Assembly: GCA_937899365.1 (NCBI GenBank)
Contig: CALBPH010000058.1
Coordinates: forward strand, 1 to 15,339
DNA from: an uncultured Leptolyngbya sp.
GTDB taxonomy: Bacteria > Cyanobacteriota > Cyanobacteriia > Phormidesmidales > Phormidesmidaceae
Length of the DNA stretch: 15,339 bases
Direction: 5' to 3'
Part shown: positions 7,520-14,410 of the stretch, piece after piece
Numbering within the stretch: position 1 is the first letter of the stretch
Layout: every line of letters begins with the position of its first letter
The notes under the pieces: model-generated
What the model was told of the DNA's origin: nothing
The model's database searches: none
Seen by the model: only the letters and a program-made list of their open reading frames with translations
Position numbers and translations under genes: made by a program

Positions 7520-8780
7520 CCTTAACGCCGCTGATGAGCGGCAGCTGCGCACCTATGTGCAAACTACGCTCCAAGCCTGTCGCCAAGGTACCCTCGCGTT
7601 GGTAGACGGTATTGGTGCAGACGTATTACGCCAACAGGCGCACCCTGACTTTAGTCCTGTGGGGTGGCATCTGGGGCACATTGCGTTTACCGAATCTCTG
7701 TGGATTTTAGAACATTTGGCTCAGCAGCCCTGTTCGTTTCCTGACTATCGAACCCTGTTTGCGGCTGATGGTTTACCCAAATCTAAGCGTCAGCAGCTGC
7801 CCAGGCTAAATGACTTGTTGGCGTTCTTGCGTGACGTTCGCCAGCGAACATTAATCTATCTGGTGGATGCTCCCCTTACCGATCAGATCCGCCTCTGGCA
7901 ATGGCTGATTCAGCATGAGTGTCAGCATAGCGAGACGATATCCCTGGTGATGGCGCTCCATCAGCACCAAGGTCGAGACACTCCCCTGGGCGAACCCGTG
8001 GCTGGCTCAAGCCAGGACGAAATGCCTATGGTTGAACCTACACAGATGGTAGACATTCCTGGTCGGTCATTTCGTTTGGGGGTAGAGGCTGATTGCGGCG
8101 TGCTTAATGGTGATGTGGCCATTGATAATGAGTCTCCGGCCCATTGGGTTGATGTTAAACCGTGTCAAATGGACCGCATTCCAGTCACCTGTGGGCAGTA
8201 TCAACGCTTTATGGCAGCGGGAGGCTATCAGGATCGTCAGTGGTGGTGTGATGCTGGCTGGGAATGGCTACAGTCTGTGCCTGTGAGTCAGCCGCTGTAT
8301 TGGCCGCAGAATAATGTAAATGCGTTTAGACACCATCCGGTGTGCGGGGTGAACTGGTATGAGGCTACTGCCTATGCTCGGTTTGTGGGTAAGCGCTTAC
8401 CCACGGAGGCAGAATGGGCCCTGGCATCGAGTGGGTTAACGGCCAAACTACCAACGTTGCTGACGACAACAGAGATTAACTGTAACCACCGCCTGGGTCA
8501 GACTAGCCCTGTTGGTCTTGCCAAGCAAGCGGTCAGTGACTATGGCTGTTATGACATGTTAGGCAACGTGTGGGAATGGACGGACAGCTGGTTTGCTCCT
8601 TACCCCGGTTTTAGAGCCTATCCCTATCGTGGCTATTCGGAGATCTACTTTGATGGGCGCCATCGGGTGCTGCGGGGAGGTAGCTGGGCAACGCGCCCGT
8701 GGGCTTTGCGTCCTAGCTTTCGCAATTGGTATGAACCCCATGTCAGGGAGCTGTTTATGGGGTTCCGCTGTGCTCGTTAG
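7497..8780 (+). CDS. egtB: ergothioneine biosynthesis sulfoxide synthase EgtB
   Basis: Non-haem iron enzyme that uses O2 to join hercynine to a thiol donor (gamma-glutamylcysteine or cysteine), forming a C-S bond and a sulfoxide. The product is 427 aa, a normal length. The N-terminal DinB-like half supplies the probable three-histidine iron site: His61 in GWHLGHIAFTE, and His140 and His144 in QHECQHSE. The C-terminal half is an FGE-sulfatase/C-type-lectin domain with VNWYEATAYARFVGKRLPTE, GNVWEW, RVLRGGSWATRP and a final GFRCAR. This C-terminus is EgtB-like rather than OvoA-like. Where the mycobacterial-type enzyme has RNWD-YPIRR, this one has RNWYEPHVREL (409-419), changing residues reported to bind the glutamate of the donor. 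The ATG at 7497 overlaps egtC by 23 nt and has no Shine-Dalgarno, suggesting coupled translation. A TTG at 7467 is the alternative. Confidence 0.92.
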   Translation: MVFLASPDLNAADERQLRTYVQTTLQACRQGTLALVDGIGADVLRQQAHPDFSPVGWHLGHIAFTESLWILEHLAQQPCSFPDYRTLFAADGLPKSKRQQLPRLNDLLAFLRDVRQRTLIYLVDAPLTDQIRLWQWLIQHECQHSETISLVMALHQHQGRDTPLGEPVAGSSQDEMPMVEPTQMVDIPGRSFRLGVEADCGVLNGDVAIDNESPAHWVDVKPCQMDRIPVTCGQYQRFMAAGGYQDRQWWCDAGWEWLQSVPVSQPLYWPQNNVNAFRHHPVCGVNWYEATAYARFVGKRLPTEAEWALASSGLTAKLPTLLTTTEINCNHRLGQTSPVGLAKQAVSDYGCYDMLGNVWEWTDSWFAPYPGFRAYPYRGYSEIYFDGRHRVLRGGSWATRPWALRPSFRNWYEPHVRELFMGFRCAR

Positions 8781-8828
8781 GGAAGGGAACATTCTTCGCT
8801 ACACTGGCCCTGTTGATCCCAGTATTCT

Positions 8829-9851
8829 ATGACTTTTTCTACAGCTGCTTGCGATCTCAGTGTTCTGGGGCCATCCCGGATTTATCTTCAAACTCTGCTG
8901 AATAACGCGTCTGGATCGAACCGTTTAGACGGCCAGGATGTGATCGAAGGATTAACCCGCACACCCAAATCCCTCCCCCCTAAATATTTCTATGATCAGC
9001 TAGGTTCAGAACTGTTCGAGCAAATCTGTACCTTGCCGGAATACTACCCTACCCGCACTGAGGCGTCTATTTTTAGGCGCTATGCCCATGAGATTACTCA
9101 GCTAACGGGGGCCTGCGAACTGGTGGAACTCGGTAGTGGAAGTGCTACAAAAACACGCATTTTGTTAGACGCTTTCCAGGCTCGGCAAATGCCGTTGAGA
9201 TATGTCCCGGTGGATGTCAGTGGCACCATGTTAGAAGAGAGTTCTCACCAGCTTTTGTGTGATTATCCTAAGCTCAGTATTCACGGGTTGATTGGCACCT
9301 ATGAGCTGGCACTCCAAGCCCTCCCGATGGCGCAACTGTCTACCCGTATGGTGATGTTTATTGGTAGCACCCTGGGTAATTTATCCCCTGCCGATTGTGT
9401 TGAGTTTTTGGGCCAAGTGAGTGCTTCTTTAGAACCAGGGCAGTTCTTTTTACTGGGGGTAGATCTGCAAAAAGACACGGCTATTGTTGAAGCTGCTTAT
9501 AACGATGCCCAGGGGATAACGGCTAAGTTTAATCTCAATATGCTGCAGCATTTGAACGATCGCTATGGTGGGAATTTCCGTCTGACGGACTTTCGCCATG
9601 TGGCGCGCTACAACGCCAATGACCATCAAATCGAGATGTATTTGGAGAGCCAATGTGATCAGACAGTTACCGTCAAGCAATTGGACCTGACGGTACAGTT
9701 TGCGGCGGGGGAACGGTTGCTGAGTGAAATCTCACGTAAGTTTAATCCTGTACAGATCGATCAGCAGCTGACTCAGCAAGGGTTAAACATTCTCAAAACG
9801 TTTACCGATGACCGTGGGTGGGTTGGGTTGGTGTTGGCACAAAAGGTTTGA
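8829..9851 (+). CDS. egtD: L-histidine N(alpha)-methyltransferase EgtD
   Basis: SAM-dependent methyltransferase that trimethylates the alpha-amino group of histidine to hercynine, the substrate of EgtB. The 340-residue product has the family order: the N-terminal region with KYFYDQLGSELFEQI and LPEYYPTRTE (52-78), the SAM-binding glycine loop ELGSGSATKT (100-109), YVPVDVS (125-131), the FIGSTLGNL motif (177-185), AYNDAQGITAKFN (223-235), and LLSEISRKF (297-305), whose Glu300 and Ser302 match the residues that contact the histidine substrate in mycobacterial EgtD. Length and motifs are complete, so it should be active. It begins 48 nt after egtB on the same strand with no terminator visible between them, consistent with an operon. 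No strong Shine-Dalgarno precedes the ATG. Confidence 0.95.
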   Translation: MTFSTAACDLSVLGPSRIYLQTLLNNASGSNRLDGQDVIEGLTRTPKSLPPKYFYDQLGSELFEQICTLPEYYPTRTEASIFRRYAHEITQLTGACELVELGSGSATKTRILLDAFQARQMPLRYVPVDVSGTMLEESSHQLLCDYPKLSIHGLIGTYELALQALPMAQLSTRMVMFIGSTLGNLSPADCVEFLGQVSASLEPGQFFLLGVDLQKDTAIVEAAYNDAQGITAKFNLNMLQHLNDRYGGNFRLTDFRHVARYNANDHQIEMYLESQCDQTVTVKQLDLTVQFAAGERLLSEISRKFNPVQIDQQLTQQGLNILKTFTDDRGWVGLVLAQKV

Positions 9852-9962
9852 TGCTATCCCATATTTGGTAAAGCGTGAGGCGGGCTAGCTCCGTCCCTTA
9901 GCGATAGATCTAGAAACATTGCAAATTGTGCGATCGCAACCAATACCCCAATCGCAACGGGA

Positions 9963-9968
9963 TAAAAT
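9963..9968 (+). promoter_or_regulatory. candidate -10 element ahead of dctQ
   Basis: TAAAAT lies 27 bases before the dctQ start in the 144-nt gap after egtD, and would give a leader of about 20 nt. No convincing -35 hexamer is at the matching distance. A HIP1 octamer is at 9930-9937. If real, it would separate TRAP expression from the egt genes. Confidence 0.25.
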
Positions 9969-9995
9969 ACCACGGTAGAAAATTGGCAAAACGCT

Positions 9996-10568
9996 TTGCA
10001 GTCCTTACTCTCTATCGCCCGTAGGATAGATGCATTCACAAATCAGATTGGAAAGTTCGCCTACTGGCTAGTGTTGGCGATGATTGGCGTTGGTACGTGG
10101 AATGTTATCGGTCGCTACCTTGGCAATCTGGTGGGTCAAAACCTCAGCTCCAATGCTCTGATCGAAGCCCAGTGGTATCTATTTGACATTGTCTTTTTGT
10201 TGGGGGCTGCCTACACCCTGCAAAAGGGAGGGCATGTGCGCGTGGATGTGTTTTACGATCGCTGGTCCCGTCGTCGCAAAGCGTTAGCTGACTTTATCGG
10301 TACCGTCATTTTTCTGCTTCCGTTTTCAGCGTTGGTGATCTACTTTTCCTGGGGAGCAGTGTTCAAATCCTGGCAAATTTTGGAAATGTCGCCAGATCCC
10401 AATGGCCTCCCCCGCTACCCGATCAAGGCCATGATTCTAGTCAGCTTTGGTCTGCTGATTTTGCAGGGAATTTCGGAAGCGATTAAAAACTGGGCAATTT
10501 TTTCAGGACATTTACCAGCGGACGAGTCTGCCAATCGTCTAGATGGGGAGGCGGGTGATGCTAATTGA
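9996..10568 (+). CDS. dctQ: TRAP transporter small permease subunit (DctQ family)
   Basis: Small membrane subunit of a tripartite ATP-independent periplasmic transporter, which uses an ion gradient and a periplasmic binding protein to import an organic anion. The 190-residue product has four hydrophobic helices and strong family motifs: EAQWYLFDIVFLLGAAYTL (58-76), GGHVRVDVFYDR just after, and MSPDPNGLPRYPIK before the last helix. The frame contains no upstream ATG back to a stop at 9963, and the next ATG lies inside helix 1, so the TTG at 9996 is the best start. It has no clear Shine-Dalgarno. The 3' end overlaps dctM by 11 nt. In cyanobacteria, characterised TRAP systems import glutamate or 2-oxoacids such as pyruvate; a 2-oxoacid is a reasonable guess here but is not shown by the sequence. 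Confidence 0.9.
   Translation: MQSLLSIARRIDAFTNQIGKFAYWLVLAMIGVGTWNVIGRYLGNLVGQNLSSNALIEAQWYLFDIVFLLGAAYTLQKGGHVRVDVFYDRWSRRRKALADFIGTVIFLLPFSALVIYFSWGAVFKSWQILEMSPDPNGLPRYPIKAMILVSFGLLILQGISEAIKNWAIFSGHLPADESANRLDGEAGDAN
10547..10551 (+). promoter_or_regulatory. Shine-Dalgarno that sets the dctM start
   Basis: GGAGG sits six bases ahead of the ATG at 10558. This favours 10558 over the in-frame ATG at 10543, which precedes the GGAGG. It is the strongest ribosome binding site in the window and lies within the end of dctQ, fitting balanced production of the two permease subunits. Confidence 0.7.
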
Positions 10569-11889
10569 TTGGCTGGGGCCGCTGATGTTTGGTGGAGCCC
10601 TGGTGCTTCTATCCCTGGGCTATCCGGTGGCGTTTTCCCTCGGTGGAGTCTCCATATTATTTGGTCTGCTTGGGATTGCGTTTGGAGTGTTCGACCCCAT
10701 CTTTTTGACGGCGATGCCACAGCGCATCTTCGGCATCATGAATAACTTCACCCTGCTGGCCATTCCCTACTTTATTTTCATGGGGGCCATGCTAGAAAAG
10801 TCAGGCATTGCAGAAAACCTGTTGGAAACCATGGGCAGCCTGTTTGGTCGCCTACGGGGTGGTTTGGCCATTGCTGTGGTGGTCGTGGGTGCTCTGCTGG
10901 CAGCGACGACTGGTGTGGTGGCAGCAACGGTGGTCACCATGGGGCTGATTTCCCTACCGACGATGCTGCGCTATGGCTACAACAAAGATGTGGCAACAGG
11001 GGTGATTGCGGCGTCAGGTACTCTGGGGCAAATTATTCCACCCAGTATTGTGCTGGTGGTGCTGGCGGATCAGCTGGGGGTCTCAGTTGGTGATTTATTC
11101 TTAGGATCGTTTATCCCTGGCTTGCTGATGGCCGGGGCCTTTGTGGTGCATGTGGCTATTTTGGCGTTTGCTCGACCGGACCTGCTGCCCGCGCTACCAC
11201 CGGAGCTATTAAAAGTGCGTGGCACCGCTCTGGCTTTCAAAGTATTAAACGTCATGGTGCCGCCGCTGGTACTGATTTTACTGGTACTGGGCAGTATTTT
11301 CTTTGGGGTGGCGACACCCACCGAAGCTGGGGCTTTGGGAGCTGTCGGTGCAATCGTGCTAGCTGCTTTTAACCGACAGCTGACAATCTGCAGTCTGCGG
11401 GAGGTGTGCGACAGTACGCTGCGCACCACCACCATGGTGATTTTTATCCTATTGGGCTCGACGGCGTTTAGCTTGGTATTTCGCGGATTGCGCGGGGATA
11501 GCTTTATTTTTGATGTGCTGACCAACTTGCCAGGCGGGGATGTGGGCTTTTTGGCAGTCAGTATGTTGACGGTCTTTTTCCTGGGGTTCTTTATTGACTT
11601 CTTTGAAATTGCCTTTATTGTGATTCCCCTGTTTGCGCCTGTGGCTCAGCAGCTGGAGATGGATCTGGTTTGGTACGGGGTGATTATTGGGGCCAATATG
11701 CAGACGTCATTTTTGACACCGCCTTTTGGGTTTGCTCTGTTTTATCTGCGGGGTGTGGCCCCTAAAGAAATATCCACGGCCAATATTTATCGGGGTGTCG
11801 TGCCCTTTATTGCCTTGCAGCTATTGGTCTTGATGGCGATTATTGCGTTTCCGGGTCTGGTGAATTGGTTGCCGTCAATTAGTAATTAG
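10558..11889 (+). CDS. dctM: TRAP transporter large permease subunit (DctM family)
   Basis: Large membrane subunit that forms the substrate and ion path of the TRAP transporter and works with DctQ and a DctP-type binding protein. The 443-residue product is of family length and hydrophobic throughout, with roughly 11-13 helices. Typical elements include an early SLGYPVAFSLGG, NNFTLLAIPYFIFMGAMLEKSGIA, a GVVAATVVTMGLISLPTM segment, ASGTLGQIIPPSIVLVVLAD in the first transport half, GVATPTEAGALGA, and a TPPFGFALFYLRGVAP element near the end. The start at 10558 is supported by GGAGG at 10547-10551; the gene overlaps dctQ by 11 nt and is surely co-transcribed with it. No dctP follows; a DctP C-terminus lies on the minus strand at the right edge of the window. 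Confidence 0.95.
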   Translation: MLIDWLGPLMFGGALVLLSLGYPVAFSLGGVSILFGLLGIAFGVFDPIFLTAMPQRIFGIMNNFTLLAIPYFIFMGAMLEKSGIAENLLETMGSLFGRLRGGLAIAVVVVGALLAATTGVVAATVVTMGLISLPTMLRYGYNKDVATGVIAASGTLGQIIPPSIVLVVLADQLGVSVGDLFLGSFIPGLLMAGAFVVHVAILAFARPDLLPALPPELLKVRGTALAFKVLNVMVPPLVLILLVLGSIFFGVATPTEAGALGAVGAIVLAAFNRQLTICSLREVCDSTLRTTTMVIFILLGSTAFSLVFRGLRGDSFIFDVLTNLPGGDVGFLAVSMLTVFFLGFFIDFFEIAFIVIPLFAPVAQQLEMDLVWYGVIIGANMQTSFLTPPFGFALFYLRGVAPKEISTANIYRGVVPFIALQLLVLMAIIAFPGLVNWLPSISN

Positions 11890-11891
11890 GG

Positions 11892-11929
11892 CCAATGTAG
11901 AGACGTTCTATGGAACGTCTCTACATTGG
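11892..11929. repeat. 38-nt palindromic element directly after dctM
   Basis: Two perfectly complementary 17-base arms, CCAATGTAGAGACGTTC (11892-11908) and its inverse (11913-11929), flank a TATG loop. The element starts two bases after the dctM stop. The core GTAGAGACGTT...AACGTCTCTAC resembles a small palindrome that I recall as dispersed in many copies in cyanobacterial genomes; that is from memory, not a search. No T-run follows, so it is not a textbook terminator, but the stem would be very stable in the mRNA and could end or protect the dctQM transcript. Confidence 0.75.
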
Positions 11930-11990
11930 TGGGACGGGCAGGGATATGGCATGGAATGTCCGTATATGTATGTGTGATTGGTGATTTCCC

Positions 11991-13160
11991 ATGAGTAATG
12001 CAGCAGTAGGACGGCGAATTCTTTGGTTTCAGGTATTAGGGTTGGCCGCGGTCCAGGGGGCTATTTCCCTGACCTGGGTTATTTACAACCTCTATTTAAA
12101 GGATTTGCTGTTGGTGTTTGGGTTTTCGGCTGGTTTAGCCACCCTACTCCTGGTGATTGAAAATGCCATGGGTGCGCTGATGGAGCCGCTGATGGGGACA
12201 TTTTCGGATCAGCGGCAGCATTGGGTAGGTAGCCGTTTTCCCCAGATAGCTCTGGGCATGATTTTGTCAGCCGTTTGCTTTCTAGGCATTCCTCTAGTGG
12301 TTCTGCTGGGGGGTGTTTCGCTCAAGGCGTTACTGCCTGTGGCGATGGTTGCCTGGGCGTTGGCGATGACGGTTTTTCGGAGTCCGGCTCTATCATTGTT
12401 GGGGCGCTATGCCTTTGAGGCTGATTTACCCCAGGCGGCCAGTCTGTTGACGATGGTGGGTGGGGTGACGGGAGCCATGGCTCCTTTGGCTAGCGACTTT
12501 ATTTTGAACTTGGGCCCCTTGGCAGCGTTTTCCATCGGTACGGTCGTGCTGTTGTTGGCGGCCTTAGTATTGCGCCAGGTGAATCCTGGTAAAACCGTCT
12601 CCAGTTCTCCCTCATCGACGGGGGCCAATGCCAAAATGCAATGGGCCAATCTGCCCTGGATATTTGCTACAGGAGCTAGTGTGGCTCTGGGATTAAGGCT
12701 TTTGCTACAAAGCTTTCCTAAGGCGGTTGCTGGGACGGGGTTTGCCCAGCCTAAGTTGATTATGGTGGCTTTGTTTGTGACGGTGGCGCTGAGTGCGCTG
12801 CCCTGTGGTCAGCTGGCGACCAAATTGGGAAATCGGCGGGCGATGATGATTGGTTTTGTGGGTTTAGTTTTGGCGGCTGGTGTGACGACGGTGATGGGGA
12901 CAGCAGGAGTTGCTGTATTGGTTGCGATCGCAATCGGCATTGCCTTTAGTCTGGTGGCCAATGGCACCCTACCCTATGCCCTATCCATGGTCCCACCGAC
13001 AAAAGCAGGGTTAGGGACCGGTCTCTACTTTAGCGGTGGCGCTGCGGCTATGAGCGTGTTGGGTAGTATTGGCGCTGACTTAGGGGTAACTGCTGCGTTA
13101 TTGATTGCGGCTATCAGTTTTGCCACAGCTGCAGGTTGCATTATGGCTAAGCGGCCATAA
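11991..13160 (+). CDS. MFS transporter
   Basis: Major facilitator superfamily membrane transporter of 389 aa with about twelve hydrophobic helices; the substrate is unknown. The helix 2-3 loop carries a recognisable motif A variant, GTFSDQRQHWVGSRFP (69-84), and the N-terminal half has the EPLMG lead-in seen in sugar/cation symporter-like members. A polar linker near 200-210 (PGKTVSSSPSSTGAN) divides the two six-helix halves, and a second motif A-like loop, GQLATKLGNRRAM, opens the later half. The resemblance to GPH/SLC45-like proteins is loose and does not identify a substrate. The start is the ATG at 11991, without an evident Shine-Dalgarno. It lies 101 nt after dctM, separated from it by the palindromic element, so it may be an independent unit. 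A HIP1 octamer lies inside the gene at 12924-12931. Confidence 0.85.
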   Translation: MSNAAVGRRILWFQVLGLAAVQGAISLTWVIYNLYLKDLLLVFGFSAGLATLLLVIENAMGALMEPLMGTFSDQRQHWVGSRFPQIALGMILSAVCFLGIPLVVLLGGVSLKALLPVAMVAWALAMTVFRSPALSLLGRYAFEADLPQAASLLTMVGGVTGAMAPLASDFILNLGPLAAFSIGTVVLLLAALVLRQVNPGKTVSSSPSSTGANAKMQWANLPWIFATGASVALGLRLLLQSFPKAVAGTGFAQPKLIMVALFVTVALSALPCGQLATKLGNRRAMMIGFVGLVLAAGVTTVMGTAGVAVLVAIAIGIAFSLVANGTLPYALSMVPPTKAGLGTGLYFSGGAAAMSVLGSIGADLGVTAALLIAAISFATAAGCIMAKRP

Positions 13161-13279
13161 CATCATGATTGCTATCACGGTCTATTTTTATGCAGATAAG
13201 CTTTATTTGATCTTTCGATAGTCAGTGATGCCAGTCTGTCATTGGGCAACTTTCGATAAAGATGCTGTGTCTAAGGGTG

Positions 13280-13313
13280 CTTTTCCCCCTGGGGGGTATT
13301 GAGATACCAAAAG
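13280..13313 (+). promoter_or_regulatory. potential folded leader ahead of the lipoprotein gene
   Basis: CTTTT (13280-13284) pairs with AAAAG (13309-13313). Inside lie a C-run/G-run hairpin (13285-13294) and GGTAT-TGAG-ATACC (13295-13308), together a small three-way-junction-like fold about 40 bases before the ATG. The stems are short, three to five pairs. No known riboswitch class is recognised. Confidence 0.25.
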
Positions 13314-13341
13314 GTCAGCGTTTCAATAAGAAAGCCGCTTT

Positions 13342-13345
13342 AGGA
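13342..13345 (+). promoter_or_regulatory. Shine-Dalgarno of the lipoprotein gene
   Basis: AGGA lies eight bases ahead of the ATG at 13354 in an A-rich context, which supports that start. Confidence 0.5.
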
Positions 13346-13353
13346 AAAAAATT

Positions 13354-14148
13354 ATGAACAGGGATCGTTTTCGACTGTGGAGTTTGGCCGTTCTCCCACT
13401 CCTATTGGGTGGAGTGGCCTGTACCCAGTCGCCCGACGCTCAGGTTGGTACGTTAGCACTCGAAGCCAATGGTGAAGACTTCATTCGACAGGGGTTTACC
13501 ACCAAAGACGGCTGGCAAATCGAGTTCGATCACGTCTATACCAATGTTCAGGATGTTGTTGCCTATCAGGCAGCTCCCTCTTTTAATCCGGAGACGGATG
13601 TGGACATTACTGCTGAAACCAAGGCCCTGCTAACCGACTCAGCTAGTTTGGACCTGGCAGAAGGTGATGAAAACGCTGAGCCTATCCTGGTGGGACAGGT
13701 AGAGACCCCGGCAGGTCGTTACAATGCCCTGTCTTGGAAGCTAGTGTCCGAGACTGAACCCTCACTGCGACTCATCGGTACCGCTAGCCGTGACGGTGAA
13801 ACCATTCCCTTTGAAATTGCTATGAACCCATCGTTGGAGTTTTTCTGCGGTGATTTTGTGGGCGATGAGCGCAAAGGGATTTTAGACCCTGGTGAGACAG
13901 CTGCGGTAGAGACCACCTTTCATTTTGATCATCTGTTTGGCGATATCGATACCCCTGAAGATGACATCCTCAACCGGGGTGCCCTGGGCTTTGATCCGTT
14001 TGCAGCCTTAGCCGAAGATGGCGTTGTCAATTTGACTCCTGAAGACCTGGAGACAACGCTGACTAAGTCAGAGAAACTTCAGCTGGCTGATATCTATAAG
14101 GGTCTAGGCCATGTTGGTGAAGGACACTGCCGAGCAGAGGAAATTTAA
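13354..14148 (+). CDS. acidic exported protein, probable lipoprotein, function unknown
   Basis: A 264-residue protein with a basic start (MNRDRFR), a hydrophobic stretch and Cys23 in LLLGGVAC, a somewhat imperfect lipobox, so it is probably anchored in the outer or plasma membrane facing the periplasm. The mature part is acidic and beta-rich: GWQIEFDHVYTNVQDVVAYQ (about 53-72), LAEGDENAEPILVGQVETPAGRYNALSW, and ILDPGETAAVETTFHFDHLFGD. Cys165 in FFCGDFVGDERKG and Cys259 in GLGHVGEGHC could form a disulfide, and the His/Asp clusters near them could bind a metal. It looks like a conserved family that I cannot name with confidence; a DUF4382-like or metal-related role is only a guess. A good Shine-Dalgarno (13342-13345) supports the start. 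It is closed by a strong terminator and is probably monocistronic. Confidence 0.8.
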   Translation: MNRDRFRLWSLAVLPLLLGGVACTQSPDAQVGTLALEANGEDFIRQGFTTKDGWQIEFDHVYTNVQDVVAYQAAPSFNPETDVDITAETKALLTDSASLDLAEGDENAEPILVGQVETPAGRYNALSWKLVSETEPSLRLIGTASRDGETIPFEIAMNPSLEFFCGDFVGDERKGILDPGETAAVETTFHFDHLFGDIDTPEDDILNRGALGFDPFAALAEDGVVNLTPEDLETTLTKSEKLQLADIYKGLGHVGEGHCRAEEI

Positions 14149-14167
14149 GCTGCGTGTAGTTGGCGGG

Positions 14168-14205
14168 GCCCTGTCTGGTTGCGATCGCAACCAGACAGGG
14201 CTTTT
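14168..14205 (+). terminator. rho-independent-type terminator with HIP1 at its apex
   Basis: A perfect 34-base palindrome (14168-14201) is followed by TTTT (14202-14205), 19 bases after the lipoprotein stop. Each 17-base arm reads GCCCTGTCTGGTTGCGA toward the centre, and the centre is the HIP1 octamer GCGATCGC (14181-14188). As RNA it would fold to a stem of about 15 pairs with a small loop. The outer flanks GTTGGC and GCCAAC could extend pairing. Confidence 0.75.
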
Positions 14206-14328
14206 ACGTAGTTGCCAACAGCGGTTTGCTGCGACATAGCCATCGCTGCTGATAGCGTTCAACGCTCACGGGTGACCTGAATGATGGGCGTCAAACTATC
14301 GGCCTAATTCTTGGTGCGAAAAATGAGG

Positions 14329-14340
14329 ACAGCATGCTGT
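14329..14340. repeat. 12-base perfect palindrome ACAGCATGCTGT
   Basis: A perfect inverted repeat about 70 bases upstream of the membrane protein start at 14411. Its size and place would suit a dimeric repressor site, but there is no second copy in the window and no regulator nearby, so this is only a candidate operator. Confidence 0.3.
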
Positions 14341-14410
14341 AGTCTCCATCGGGGATTTCGAGAGGTATCAACTTGCGTTAGCTGTTGTGCATAGCATTGC
14401 TGACTACTCC

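Noticed and set aside
7497..8780. Selenoneine synthase SenA or OvoA as alternatives to EgtB
   Set aside because: The adjacent egtC and egtD, and the absence of senB/senC-like genes, favour ergothioneine. The C-terminal RGGSWATRP and GFRCAR forms are EgtB-like, and there is no C-terminal methyltransferase domain as in OvoA.
9854..10039. Minus-strand 61-codon frame between egtD and dctQ
   Set aside because: It has a GTG start, overlaps the start of dctQ and lacks a ribosome site. The hydrophobic run in it is not enough to call a gene.
11070..11525. Minus-strand 151-codon frame inside dctM
   Set aside because: It is antisense to a clear DctM protein, with a Lys/Ser/Thr/Pro-rich composition typical of reading a membrane protein backwards.
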